In this document: positions 25,651 to 34,702 of the stretch, in pieces
Layout: the number at the start of each line of letters is the position of its first letter
How positions within the stretch are numbered: position 1 is the first letter of the stretch
Assembly (NCBI GenBank): GCA_020353055.1
Contig: CP070686.1
Span: 1 to 48,087 of the forward strand
Source: Caldifarciminota bacterium
GTDB taxonomy: Bacteria; Hydrothermota; Tepidihabitantia; SM23-42
Reading direction: 5' to 3'
Length of the DNA stretch: 48,087 nucleotides
Position numbers and translations under genes: made by a program
The notes under the pieces: model-generated
Told to the model about the DNA's origin: nothing
What the model saw: the letters and a program-made list of their open reading frames with translations, nothing else
Database searches by the model: none

Positions 25651-27050
25651 CTTACTTCCTCTCCGTCGAACAGCGCTCTTATTGCATCTTCGAGATTATT
25701 GTCTTTCTTCACATTCTGACCGACATCTACCTGTAAGACAACATCGTGCTTCAATACTTGCTTCAAAGTTTTCTCCAGGATGTCCTTACTACTCATAAGA
25801 AGTTTACGGGAAAAATCCTGATCCACAGTTATACGAACATTCTTTCCTTCAACCTCAATCGACGAGCTCTGTATCAACGCAGATAGTTTAGGGCTTTGTA
25901 CCTGGAGCGCCTTCTGCAATTCATCACTAAAATCATTCGCCGATGCTTGGCCATGTTTTTGCGGTAACGGATCGTTGCCCATCGCCAACCGGCAGAACAA
26001 TAATTCGGCGGCAATTCGGGTATTCATCGACCTCTTCACAAGGTCTTCCGATCTCAACAGTACCTCGAGCATGCTCATTATCTTCTCTTTGTTCAATTCC
26101 AGCGACCGTATTCTTTGTATCTCATCGTCACTCAAATCGATGAATTCCTGTGGCATATTACTGTACACAAGTAGTGCACTACGTAGATAGTCGACGATAC
26201 CGCGATATATCTCCAGCGGGGCGGCACCATCCTCAATACCCTCGTTCAATGCACGTAGCACATGCGCATGATTTCCCTTCACTATCTTCTGCATGAAATC
26301 AAAGTAGAACTCACTGCTCAGGAACCCGATGAGTTTGAACACATCGTCTTCGGCGATCTTCCCTTCAACAAACGAAACGAGCTGTTCCAGGACGCTCTCT
26401 CCGTCTCTTATGCTGCCTTCGGCCCTCAACGCTATGTAGTGCAATGCCTTATCGGTAATACTGATGTTTTCCTTATCCGTAATCGATTTCAAGCGACTGC
26501 AAATCTCTTTAACCGATAGACGCTTGAACGCGAATCGTTCACAACGTGACAGTATTGTCTGGGGCACCTTGCCCGGATTTGTCGTGGCGAATATAAATTT
26601 GACGGAAGGTGGTGGTTCCTCAAGTGTCTTGAGAAGCGCATTGAAGGCTTGGTCTGTAAGCATATGCACTTCGTCTATGATATAAATTTTGTGTTTACCG
26701 TGCAGTGGCGAATACTGTACGGCTTCACGCAAATTTCTTATTTCATCAATGCCCCGATTCGACGCACCATCGACTTCTATTACATCGATACTCCGGCTCA
26801 ATGCAATCTCGCGGCAAGACTGGCACTTTTGACACGGATGAACGGTGGGACCTTCTGCACAATTCAAACTCTTGGCGAATATTCGAGCTGCCGTTGTCTT
26901 ACCAACCCCGCGCGGGCCCGAGAAAAGGAAGGCATGACCTATGCGGCCACTTTTTATCGCACCTTTGAGCGACAGTACCACGTGACTCTGCCCGGTCAAT
27001 TCATCGAAATCCTGCGGGCGATATCGCAGCGAAATCACACGATGAGTCAC
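25647..27050 (-). CDS. dnaX: DNA polymerase III gamma/tau subunit
   Basis: The clamp-loader ATPase. The P-loop GPRGVGKTT is at residues 45-53, the zinc cluster Cys64/73/76/79 (CAEGPTVHPCQKCQSC), Walker B IIDEVHML near 122, and the sensor ATTNPGKVPQTILSRC. About 467 residues, close to a short tau. The GTG at 27050 was chosen over a TTG at 27074 because GAGG lies six bases upstream. No programmed-frameshift slippery run was evident on inspection. SRP RNA lies upstream and ebfC downstream, a widely conserved neighbourhood. Confidence 0.94.
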   Translation of the reverse strand: MTHRVISLRYRPQDFDELTGQSHVVLSLKGAIKSGRIGHAFLFSGPRGVGKTTAARIFAKSLNCAEGPTVHPCQKCQSCREIALSRSIDVIEVDGASNRGIDEIRNLREAVQYSPLHGKHKIYIIDEVHMLTDQAFNALLKTLEEPPPSVKFIFATTNPGKVPQTILSRCERFAFKRLSVKEICSRLKSITDKENISITDKALHYIALRAEGSIRDGESVLEQLVSFVEGKIAEDDVFKLIGFLSSEFYFDFMQKIVKGNHAHVLRALNEGIEDGAAPLEIYRGIVDYLRSALLVYSNMPQEFIDLSDDEIQRIRSLELNKEKIMSMLEVLLRSEDLVKRSMNTRIAAELLFCRLAMGNDPLPQKHGQASANDFSDELQKALQVQSPKLSALIQSSSIEVEGKNVRITVDQDFSRKLLMSSKDILEKTLKQVLKHDVVLQVDVGQNVKKDNNLEDAIRALFDGEEVR

Positions 27051-27299
27051 AATAATCCTCGCAGTGCTCGGCAAATACTAAATTCTAAGCACGAAATTCT
27101 GCTTCGTGTATATTCGAATCTTCGATCTGACGGTTGTTGGGAGAATCTCCGAAGGAGTAACAATTTCAAAATCCTAAACTCAAACAACCATAACTATTTG
27201 AAATTTCGGGTTTCGCATTTATGCTAAAGTAATTCAAAGCCGTCTCCTCATGATTCGAGTCTCATCTCTTGAAGATACAAATTTATGGGACGGAACAAA
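27051..27299. other. AT-rich intergenic spacer between dnaX and SRP RNA
   Basis: No gene is supported here. The stretch contains an inverted repeat of nine bases (27162-27170, AATTTCAAA, with 27197-27205) and several degenerate copies of words such as CTAAATTC, ACGAAATT and AATCCTAA near 27073-27205. It looks like a decayed repeat or the long leader of dnaX. No convincing promoter with the local 16-base spacer was found. Confidence 0.4.
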
Positions 27300-27592
<293 letters not shown>

Positions 27593-27594
27593 AA

Positions 27595-28596
27595 TTATCT
27601 CGCGAAATTAACTTTGTCGAAGAGAAACTCAGCGGGCTTTATGCCACATGTACCGATGCCTCTCTTGACCAATTCTGTCTGCAAATTCTCGATACTCTTG
27701 ACCCCGATTTCAGCAAGCCGTTCAAATTCCGGCGTTCTCATATTCGTGGCCAATTCCCCCTCTTCAGGTATGTTATTGAGCCGCAATACGTAGCGTTTTG
27801 CCACATCAGGATTACGCGACAGATAAGCCAATGCCGCCTCAACCGCATTCTTCACGCGAATTGCGGCAAGTCTTTTCTCGTCTGTAACGAAATTCTTACG
27901 CATGACAACAGCACCGTATGGTATATTAGGAATAATATAGGTCGATGCTAAACCTTCGGCAAGTACTGTATTACCCGAGTATAGCATATACGCCCGGTAC
28001 GGATCGAGCACATAAACAACATCTGCCTTATTCTCTTCAAAAGCACGGCCTATTTCCTCAACACTCATCGGTACATATTCAACTCTTTTGAGATTCAGGT
28101 CTTCGACCATTTCGGTCATTATCAAATTGACGAAGTATTCGTCACGCGCGAGATATCCCAAACGCTTGCCGCTCAGATCCCTTAACCGTGTGATCCTCGA
28201 TTCTGGAGGTACGATGAATGCGTCCAATGATCTGCCTGATTTTATTTCCAGTGAACCAAATGCCTTCACCGTATCGCCGTTCGAACTCGGCGATATTATC
28301 AGCCAGTACCATGGAACGACGGCAACATCATACTCGCCGTTCTTTATGCCCTCTAGGGGATCACCGGTAACCTCTATGAATTCAGCCCTGACCTTTTCGA
28401 GAGCGAAGTAATTCCTCGTCGTATCCATCAACGCGACATAGAAAGGTACGGTGTTGTAGGATTTATCGACACCAAACCTTACTTCAGAAGGCAGGGATTC
28501 TCTGTAGATCGGATAACCAACCACGATCAAGAGACCCACCAGAGCGAAGAAGATAAGAATGGTTAGTAGCCTTTCTTTTGCTTTTATGTTGTTCAT
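27595..28596 (-). CDS. Periplasmic solute-binding-like protein (NMT1/SBP fold), membrane-anchored
   Basis: A 333-residue protein with an N-terminal TM anchor (about 11-30) and a two-lobed SBP-like domain: VRFGVDKSYNTVPFYVAL, EYDVAVVPWYW, LRDLSGKRLGYLARDEYFVNL, NKADVVYVLDPYRA and PYGAVVMRKNFV. It resembles NMT1/nitrate-taurine binding proteins, but no ABC permease or ATPase is nearby, so it may be a sensor or an orphan. The ATG at 28596 is preceded by AAAGGAG at six bases; the ribosome site overlaps the end of the TPR gene. The stop lies two bases from the SRP RNA helix. Confidence 0.75.
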   Translation of the reverse strand: MNNIKAKERLLTILIFFALVGLLIVVGYPIYRESLPSEVRFGVDKSYNTVPFYVALMDTTRNYFALEKVRAEFIEVTGDPLEGIKNGEYDVAVVPWYWLIISPSSNGDTVKAFGSLEIKSGRSLDAFIVPPESRITRLRDLSGKRLGYLARDEYFVNLIMTEMVEDLNLKRVEYVPMSVEEIGRAFEENKADVVYVLDPYRAYMLYSGNTVLAEGLASTYIIPNIPYGAVVMRKNFVTDEKRLAAIRVKNAVEAALAYLSRNPDVAKRYVLRLNNIPEEGELATNMRTPEFERLAEIGVKSIENLQTELVKRGIGTCGIKPAEFLFDKVNFAR

Positions 28597-28599
28597 CAA

Positions 28600-29811
28600 T
28601 TACTCCTTTTGTAGTTTCTCCGCCTTAGTTAACCATTCCAATGCCTTCTTGTTATTCCCCATCTCTCTATACACATAAGCCAAATTCGTCATTGCATCAA
28701 CATTCTCGGGTTCCAGCGCAAGCACCTTATTCTCATAAATATCAACCGCCTTCTGATAATCTTTCTTCTGAGTATAATTGACGCCAAGATAGAACCATGC
28801 GTACGTGTCGTCTTCTTGGATTTCGGTTATCTTGCTAAAGAGCGCTATTGATTCATCATATTTTTTCTGTCTCAAATATAACTCGCCAGTATAGTATAGC
28901 GCGTCAATGTCATCACTCTTTAAGCCAAGACTTTTCTGCAAATTCTGCATAGACATCTTTTCGTCTTTTAGATTGTAGTAGGCCATTCCCATGTAGTAGT
29001 AGGTGCGAGACAAGCCGTCCGCGGTCTTATAGAATTGTTCCAGTGTTCTCCTGTGTTCACTCAATCCTCCATCGAATCCGAGCCTGACTTTCACAAGCTG
29101 GTCCAAAGCATCATCGTCTTTTTTCGCCCACAGTACGATGATCTCCTTCGCAATATCCTCATCAACCGCTGGTAAATTCTGGAAAATCACATTCGACGTA
29201 CGGTCGTACCTCTTATTGAAGTATTTATCCGCCTCTTTGAAACTGACAAGCGATGAATCGTATGCACCCTTTTCGAATATTGCCTTACCGACGAGAAAAT
29301 ACGCCTCAGGATTCTCAGGATCGATACTCAACGCCTTTGCATAGGCTGCATTGGCCTTGTCAATTTCACCCAATTCGCTGTATATCCCTCCCTCGAGAAT
29401 ATATTGGCTCACGTTAGTAGGGTCGTATATCTCACAATAACCCAGATTCAGCAGAGCCTGGTCATACTTCTTTTCGCCCATCAAACTTATCGCAGCATTG
29501 TAGAGAGCTTGCCAGTACACCGGGATATTCTGCTTGTCGCTCATCATCCAGTTTATGGTCTTGGCTGAATCAATCGCTATGCCCCGCATGAACGCATCGT
29601 TGGCGGCCAACCAGTTGGCCATTCCGATTTCCACCTTTGCCAACAGGCCATAGTACTCAAAATCATCGGGTGTTTCTTCAAGACCGGCCAGAATCTGTGC
29701 TTTTGCGGCTTCATACTCGCCTTGTTGAATGTATATCCTAGCCGCATTCTTTGCGGTGGGTGGACAAGCAAGGAAAAGAAAAACAATACCCAGGAAGAAT
29801 AGCTTTTTCAT
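28600..29811 (-). CDS. TPR lipoprotein
   Basis: A 403-residue protein with a lipoprotein signal (MKKLFFLGIVFLFLAC, lipobox LFLAC with Cys16) and at least eight TPR-like helical repeats, e.g. NAAYAKALSIDPENPEAYFL, DALYYTGELYLRQKKYDESI and NLAYVYREMGNNKKALEWL. It is predicted to be attached to the periplasmic face of a membrane as a protein-binding scaffold. AAGGAGG lies four bases before the ATG. It is the first gene of a two-gene unit with the solute-binding-like protein. Confidence 0.88.
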   Translation of the reverse strand: MKKLFFLGIVFLFLACPPTAKNAARIYIQQGEYEAAKAQILAGLEETPDDFEYYGLLAKVEIGMANWLAANDAFMRGIAIDSAKTINWMMSDKQNIPVYWQALYNAAISLMGEKKYDQALLNLGYCEIYDPTNVSQYILEGGIYSELGEIDKANAAYAKALSIDPENPEAYFLVGKAIFEKGAYDSSLVSFKEADKYFNKRYDRTSNVIFQNLPAVDEDIAKEIIVLWAKKDDDALDQLVKVRLGFDGGLSEHRRTLEQFYKTADGLSRTYYYMGMAYYNLKDEKMSMQNLQKSLGLKSDDIDALYYTGELYLRQKKYDESIALFSKITEIQEDDTYAWFYLGVNYTQKKDYQKAVDIYENKVLALEPENVDAMTNLAYVYREMGNNKKALEWLTKAEKLQKE

Positions 29812-29829
29812 CGTGCCTCCTTGATTCTA

Positions 29830-29857
29830 ATTCTAATTAATATTCCCTCAAAGTCAA
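29830..29857 (-). promoter_or_regulatory. Promoter of the TPR lipoprotein gene
   Basis: On the minus strand: TTGACT (29852-29857), a 16-base spacer and TAGAAT (29830-29835). The leader is about 12 bases and contains an AAGGAGG site. Confidence 0.78.
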
Positions 29858-29924
29858 TACTAAAAGTTCGCATTTCTATCGACTGAAACCAGTGCCGGAG
29901 CTCGGGCCATTGAAAACCAAACCC

Positions 29925-29952
29925 TTGATTTTCTGAGTTTTTAGTCTAATAT
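29925..29952 (+). promoter_or_regulatory. Promoter of the SPOR gene giving a leaderless mRNA
   Basis: TTGATT (29925-29930), a 16-base spacer and TAATAT (29947-29952), then five bases to the ATG at 29958. The geometry equals that of A1 and A2. There is no ribosome site. Confidence 0.65.
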
Positions 29953-29957
29953 TACCC

Positions 29958-31226
29958 ATGTTAATATCTATGCTCGTCATGCCATTCCTTTACAATGCAT
30001 TTTTCGTCGATTCCACGCTCTACACAGTAGATCCCGAGCGCGCAACGATCGGTGAAATTGCCTTTCAGAAACCGATTATTGACTACGTGGCAGATGATTT
30101 TCTGTACCTGAACACGGATGATTATTTATACAAGATCGATCCGGCAAAAACACAAATAATCGACAAGACACCATTGCCATTGCGGTTCAATCATATTCTG
30201 CTGCAACAACAGGAGATCGTCTTGATATCGACAGACGAGATAATAGTCCTCGATCGCGGGAATCTTGCCTTCAAATCTGGCATCGGCATCGAGCGCGGCG
30301 ACCACCGGCCAATCGTCAAGGTTCAGCGAGTCAATGTCAGCTATCCTGGACGAAGCATCTACCTGATAAGTGACGCCGGTGCACAAAGCACGTTGAGAAT
30401 CCTTGATCTCGGATCGGGAAAAACAATAAAAAGGACAACGGTCCAACGCATAACAGACTTCATCTACCATCCGCGAGACATGAATTTCATAGGGCTGGAG
30501 ACCACCAAAGACCTTTCGATCTACGACCTTACGATGAAACGTCTAAAAAGACTACACCTGAACGTCGATGTGCAGAACCTTGTCAGCCGGGCCGAGGGTT
30601 TCTCAGCTGTATCCGAACAGGGTATTTTCTTCTATACAAAATCCGGGGAGATGATTGATTTCCAGCCAATACCGAAACTGCAAGACGTGTGCGGCTCAGT
30701 GATCTTGACCGAGCATGCGATTTGCTGGCTGGATACTCTGACTTTGCGCGTCGATGGATGGTTACTGAACCATCAGAAAATTGCGCGGCTGTTTCTCGAC
30801 TCTGAATCGAAGGAGGTCGTCGGTTTGACCCTTAGTGGCAAACCCTATCTCATCCGAAATACACCCGGTAGCATGATATCACTCGCCCGGCAAAGAAAAG
30901 AGTTAACACCCGCCATGCCCGTATCAATCAGATATGATTCACTCTGGTATTTGCAGCTCGGAGCGTTCACAAATGCAACCAATGCTTTACTCATGTATCA
31001 TGAGTTGCGAAAAACAGGCCTCCCGGTAAGGGTCGACACGGCAGATCTTTACCGCGTTAAATTTGGGGGATTTACGGACAAACCTACGGCACTCTCCTTC
31101 CTCGAGGAAGCTCAACTCGACGGCTGGCTGGTATTCGAGCATAGAACACACGATGAAACAACCGAAGTATTCTATATCGGCACCGAAGAATTCGTCATTG
31201 AAAAAGGTGTCGTAAGAAAGGAGTAA
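29958..31226 (+). CDS. SPOR-domain protein with beta-propeller-like N-terminal region
   Basis: A 422-residue protein. A short hydrophobic N-terminus may act as a signal peptide. Residues 20-310 consist of short repeated strands (YTVDPERATIGEIAF, IYLISDAGAQSTLRILDLGSG and so on) like a beta-propeller. A SPOR domain closes the protein (about 325-385: WYLQLGAFTNATNALLMYHEL, VRVDTADLYRVKFGGF). SPOR domains bind peptidoglycan denuded of stem peptides at the division site. The propeller is my inference. ridA starts four bases downstream. Confidence 0.75.
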   Translation: MLISMLVMPFLYNAFFVDSTLYTVDPERATIGEIAFQKPIIDYVADDFLYLNTDDYLYKIDPAKTQIIDKTPLPLRFNHILLQQQEIVLISTDEIIVLDRGNLAFKSGIGIERGDHRPIVKVQRVNVSYPGRSIYLISDAGAQSTLRILDLGSGKTIKRTTVQRITDFIYHPRDMNFIGLETTKDLSIYDLTMKRLKRLHLNVDVQNLVSRAEGFSAVSEQGIFFYTKSGEMIDFQPIPKLQDVCGSVILTEHAICWLDTLTLRVDGWLLNHQKIARLFLDSESKEVVGLTLSGKPYLIRNTPGSMISLARQRKELTPAMPVSIRYDSLWYLQLGAFTNATNALLMYHELRKTGLPVRVDTADLYRVKFGGFTDKPTALSFLEEAQLDGWLVFEHRTHDETTEVFYIGTEEFVIEKGVVRKE

Positions 31227-31229
31227 TTC

Positions 31230-31607
31230 ATGAAAGATGTAGTCAGCACCGACAAGGCCCCGGCCGCCATCGGGCCGTATTCACAGGCGATAAAGGCAAA
31301 TGGATTCGTCTTCACAGCAGGGCAGATAGCCCTCAGTCCAACCACCGGAGAAGTCATCACCGGAGGCGTTGCCGAGCAGACAAAACAGGTGCTCCGAAAT
31401 ATCGATGCCGTTCTTGGGGCTGCAGGAGTTAATCTAGCAGCGGTCGTGAAGACGACAGTATATCTGACTAGACCCGAAGACTTTACGCCGATGAATGAAG
31501 TATACGCCCAGTTCTTTGCTACCGAACCCCCGGCCCGTACAACGATATTCGTTGCTTCATTACCCATGAACGTTGCTGTGGAAATAGATGCCATCGCTAA
31601 ATTATAA
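31230..31607 (+). CDS. ridA: RidA-family reactive intermediate deaminase
   Basis: A 125-residue enzyme that hydrolyses reactive enamine/imine intermediates of PLP enzymes. The N-terminal APAAIGPYSQAIK, FTAGQIAL, and PPARTTIFVASLPMNVAVEIDAIA with the catalytic Arg are present. AAGGAG lies six bases before the ATG and overlaps the stop of the SPOR gene. The 3' end overlaps rnc by 20 bases. Confidence 0.94.
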   Translation: MKDVVSTDKAPAAIGPYSQAIKANGFVFTAGQIALSPTTGEVITGGVAEQTKQVLRNIDAVLGAAGVNLAAVVKTTVYLTRPEDFTPMNEVYAQFFATEPPARTTIFVASLPMNVAVEIDAIAKL

Positions 31608-32274
31608 GACAATCGAAAGAAAACTGAAGGTGAGTTTTCGTAAGAAGGCACTACTACGGCTCGCCCTCACCCATTCGTCGTTTCAGGGCAACAGGGTCAA
31701 GAAATCACATAAATCCAATGAGACTCTGGAATTCCTGGGCGACGCGGTACTCGAGCTGATCGTACGCGAATATCTGCACAAGAAATTTCCAGAATCACCC
31801 GAAGGCAAACTGAATGAGATAAAAATAAAGTATACCAACACCGACACACTCCACCGTATAGGTAAGGAACTGAATGTTGGCGAGTTCCTCTTGATGGACA
31901 GGGGCGAAGAACTTACCGGTGGAAGACAGCGGCCATCGAATATCGCCGGTGTGATCGAGGCACTCATCGGTGCAGTATACCTTGATGGAGGATTGAAAGG
32001 TGCGCGGTCGTTCGTGCGAAAACATATTCTCAAAAGAGATTTTTCCGGACTGCTTGACTACAAATCCCTGCTAAACAGGTGGGCAATGAAGAATCAATGT
32101 AGTATCGGATACCGAGTCGCAAAATCGCACGGGCCGCCTCACCGGAAGGTTTTCCATGTCGATCTTTACATAGATAAAAAACGGGCCAGTCGTGGTTCGG
32201 GAGATTCAAAGAAAAAAGCACAGCAAGCAGCCGCAAGGAAGTACTTCGAGGAACACCTTCAGCATAAAACATGA
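31588..32274 (+). CDS. rnc: Ribonuclease III
   Basis: Double-strand-specific endoribonuclease for rRNA and mRNA processing. The signature NETLEFLGDAVLEL (about residues 44-57; Asn replaces the usual first Glu/Asp) contains the catalytic Glu and Asp, followed by NIAGVIEALIGAVYLDGG with the second metal-binding Glu. A double-stranded-RNA-binding domain ends the protein (GSGDSKKKAQQAAARKYFEEHL). 228 residues, normal. The start overlaps ridA by 20 bases without a strong ribosome site, suggesting coupling. It ends 25 bases from the convergent PEP-utilising gene. Confidence 0.93.
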   Translation: MPSLNYKTIERKLKVSFRKKALLRLALTHSSFQGNRVKKSHKSNETLEFLGDAVLELIVREYLHKKFPESPEGKLNEIKIKYTNTDTLHRIGKELNVGEFLLMDRGEELTGGRQRPSNIAGVIEALIGAVYLDGGLKGARSFVRKHILKRDFSGLLDYKSLLNRWAMKNQCSIGYRVAKSHGPPHRKVFHVDLYIDKKRASRGSGDSKKKAQQAAARKYFEEHLQHKT

Positions 32275-32299
32275 TGTTCGGTTGATCTTGATACTAAAA

Positions 32300-34702
32300 C
32301 TACGAACGCTTTTTGCTCGCAGATTCAGTCAATACTACCCTGCCTTCATCCGCATCCAATTCAATGATCGAACCGTCGTTGATGAGCGAAGTCGCGCCGG
32401 TGATCGACAGCGCCGGTATGCCAAGCTCGCGAGCGACCATGGCCGCATGACAGATGACTCCTCCCACTTCTATTATAAGGCCGGACGCAATGGTAAACAA
32501 CGGGGTCCAACCAGGGTCTGCGTGATGTGTGACCAGTATCTCGCCCTGTTTTAGCCGGCCGATTTTCGAAAAATCACCAATGATACGCGCCCGACCCCTG
32601 ATCAGACCCGAACTCAAGGGTTCTCCAGTCAGAACATCCGATCTCCTAACTCTCGTTATCACACGAGCGCCGTTCTCATAGATAATATCAGGTACTTCAG
32701 CGTGTGCGTATTCGCGCCATTGTCTCTTGCGCTCCTCGACAATGGCTGCCACGCCTTTTTTTGTCAACCGCGAGTCTGCGATACGCTCCAAATCGGGCAG
32801 AGTCAGGAAGAAGATATCACGCACTTTCTTAATGTATCCTTTCTCAGCCAACTGCTTCCCGATTAACAGCAATTGATCTTTTGTCTTCGCCGTTGTTCTC
32901 AAGTAGTAATGCTTACCATTTTCCCTTAGCGGCACGAATGCTTCAAGGCGTGGCACTATCATCTTGAGCACGAAACGCTCGTACGGTCTAGCCGTATCCA
33001 AAATATTCTTAATGATTCCGTCACGTCGTACAGAATATTCAGCGCTGTCCTTTGCTGCCGCAATGACCCTGAACAGCATGGAATAATCCTCGCGCCAGTT
33101 GACGCTTGCGATATCAAACTCAGCCGGACCACGGTGGCCAAAATCAGCCATGAAATTCTCTACACTTTTCCGGAATTCTTGGTTCTCACGATAAAGCCTT
33201 TTGAGACGGTGCACATTCACGGCGGTTAACTCTCTTCTGGCAATTGCCGCCAGCCGATTGATACTTATAGCCATCTCTCCTGTTTTGTCGATGATGCCGA
33301 TAATAGACCTCCGCGCAAGAGTCTCTCCTTTTTTGCCGAGCCTTATGCTCAGCAATCCACCCAGCAATGCCAGATAGAAAGCACCCAAGAAGATACCACC
33401 GAAATATTTCCTTGCGAATCTATTCAGAATCAGCTTTTCCCACTCCGACGTTTTCTGAGTCATCACCTTTATTTCATCGCTCAGCGTGAAATTTCTGTAG
33501 TAATCATCAATCTCTTCATTCGCTTGGGCGATTTTATTGCGCATCCAGCCGTACCTGAAGAACCCGAGACCCAAGTAATAAAGAAGACGAATTATGGCAA
33601 TAATGCTAAAAGCTATCATCCTTGGCTTGGGAAGAATCTCGGGCAGATTATCGATGTCGACCGATCTGAAGGCAGCAGCCATCTGCGGATCTATGGCATT
33701 ATCACCGCTTACAAAATCGAGAATCGGGCTTATTGCTTTTCCATAGCCAAGGGTATTATTCATATTCCAGTACAATCTTCCTGAAAGCATTTCCACGGGA
33801 CGGAATCGCCGGTATTCCTCTTCACTAACCGGGAATCCGAAAACATCGATCATAATAGCCGGGAAAAACGAGGTGTCGAATATCGACCAGGTCATGGGCG
33901 ATACCGGGTCAGGGATCGTCTCCCTGACATTCGCGTTACACCATACAGTGCCCTTCTTGCCAGGAACAGGGATCTGTACAAATATGGGGCGCGACTGAAG
34001 GATGAAAAGCTTACCCTTCTGGAATGCCCATTCTACATCCTGAGGCGATTTGAAGATACGCTCGATCTTCTTGCCTGCTTTCACAAGTTCGGATAACTGT
34101 TTTTGGGAAAGGATGTCCTTTCCCTTCTGCTCGACCATTCTATTATTCCTTATCCGGTAGCGCGTAGGCATAACCTTGCCGCTGACCAATTTGTCGCCGA
34201 GACCTTCGCAGCACTCAATCAACACTTCATTTATAGAAAAAGGGCTCTGGGTCACCATCACGCCGCTCGTCTGGGGATCAAGCTGGTGCTGAATGATCAC
34301 CGCCATATCACCCGGGGCAACATTCATCTGCCGGCTGTATTCCCTTACCCGCGATGAATCGGCCGAGTCCCAAACATGCCGGACCGCCTGGACACCATCG
34401 ACCGTATCCCGGACATCGAGGACGGTTTCATACATCCCCGCGAAAGACACACCAGCAAGGTCCTCAGCAGTGCACGATGAACGCACCGCAATCTTCCCCT
34501 TTGACAAGAAATCCGCCAGAGTGATTTCTATCTCACTGCGCAGTGCCGGCGACATTGTCCCGTTGTCCTTGTATTCTCTATATCCCCGGGTCGAAACGAC
34601 TGCAAGTTCGGGCACCCTGAACACCCTCGCAAGTCTAAGAAGATTGTATGCTTTCACGCCAATCACGCGCGGCTTCCTTATCTTACTCTTCTTTACGTAC
34701 AT
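32300..34702 (-). CDS. PEP-utilising ATP-binding enzyme, rifampicin-phosphotransferase-like
   Basis: An 800-residue protein with an N-terminal PPDK-type ATP-grasp domain (KAYNLLRLARVFRVP, IAVRSSCTAEDLAGVSFAGMYET, SGVMVTQSP, VEWAFQKGKLFILQSRPI), a long helical middle, and a C-terminal swivelling phosphohistidine domain with His752 in GGVICHAAMVARELGIPAL. The PEP-binding TIM barrel of PpsA/PPDK is missing, so it follows the rifampicin phosphotransferase architecture rather than PEP synthase. The middle contains strongly hydrophobic helices around residues 370-395 and 440-470. The substrate is unknown. The start at 34702 has GGAGG six bases upstream; it overlaps the ABC-F gene by 20 bases. Confidence 0.85.
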   Translation of the reverse strand: MYVKKSKIRKPRVIGVKAYNLLRLARVFRVPELAVVSTRGYREYKDNGTMSPALRSEIEITLADFLSKGKIAVRSSCTAEDLAGVSFAGMYETVLDVRDTVDGVQAVRHVWDSADSSRVREYSRQMNVAPGDMAVIIQHQLDPQTSGVMVTQSPFSINEVLIECCEGLGDKLVSGKVMPTRYRIRNNRMVEQKGKDILSQKQLSELVKAGKKIERIFKSPQDVEWAFQKGKLFILQSRPIFVQIPVPGKKGTVWCNANVRETIPDPVSPMTWSIFDTSFFPAIMIDVFGFPVSEEEYRRFRPVEMLSGRLYWNMNNTLGYGKAISPILDFVSGDNAIDPQMAAAFRSVDIDNLPEILPKPRMIAFSIIAIIRLLYYLGLGFFRYGWMRNKIAQANEEIDDYYRNFTLSDEIKVMTQKTSEWEKLILNRFARKYFGGIFLGAFYLALLGGLLSIRLGKKGETLARRSIIGIIDKTGEMAISINRLAAIARRELTAVNVHRLKRLYRENQEFRKSVENFMADFGHRGPAEFDIASVNWREDYSMLFRVIAAAKDSAEYSVRRDGIIKNILDTARPYERFVLKMIVPRLEAFVPLRENGKHYYLRTTAKTKDQLLLIGKQLAEKGYIKKVRDIFFLTLPDLERIADSRLTKKGVAAIVEERKRQWREYAHAEVPDIIYENGARVITRVRRSDVLTGEPLSSGLIRGRARIIGDFSKIGRLKQGEILVTHHADPGWTPLFTIASGLIIEVGGVICHAAMVARELGIPALSITGATSLINDGSIIELDADEGRVVLTESASKKRS

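Noticed and set aside
26649-27227. 192-residue plus-strand reading frame
   Set aside because: It is antisense to the start of dnaX, where the P-loop and zinc motifs prove the coding strand, and it has no start signals.
32300-34702. Annotation as PEP synthase or pyruvate phosphate dikinase
   Set aside because: The C-terminal PEP/pyruvate-binding barrel is missing: the protein ends soon after the phosphohistidine domain, as in rifampicin phosphotransferases.
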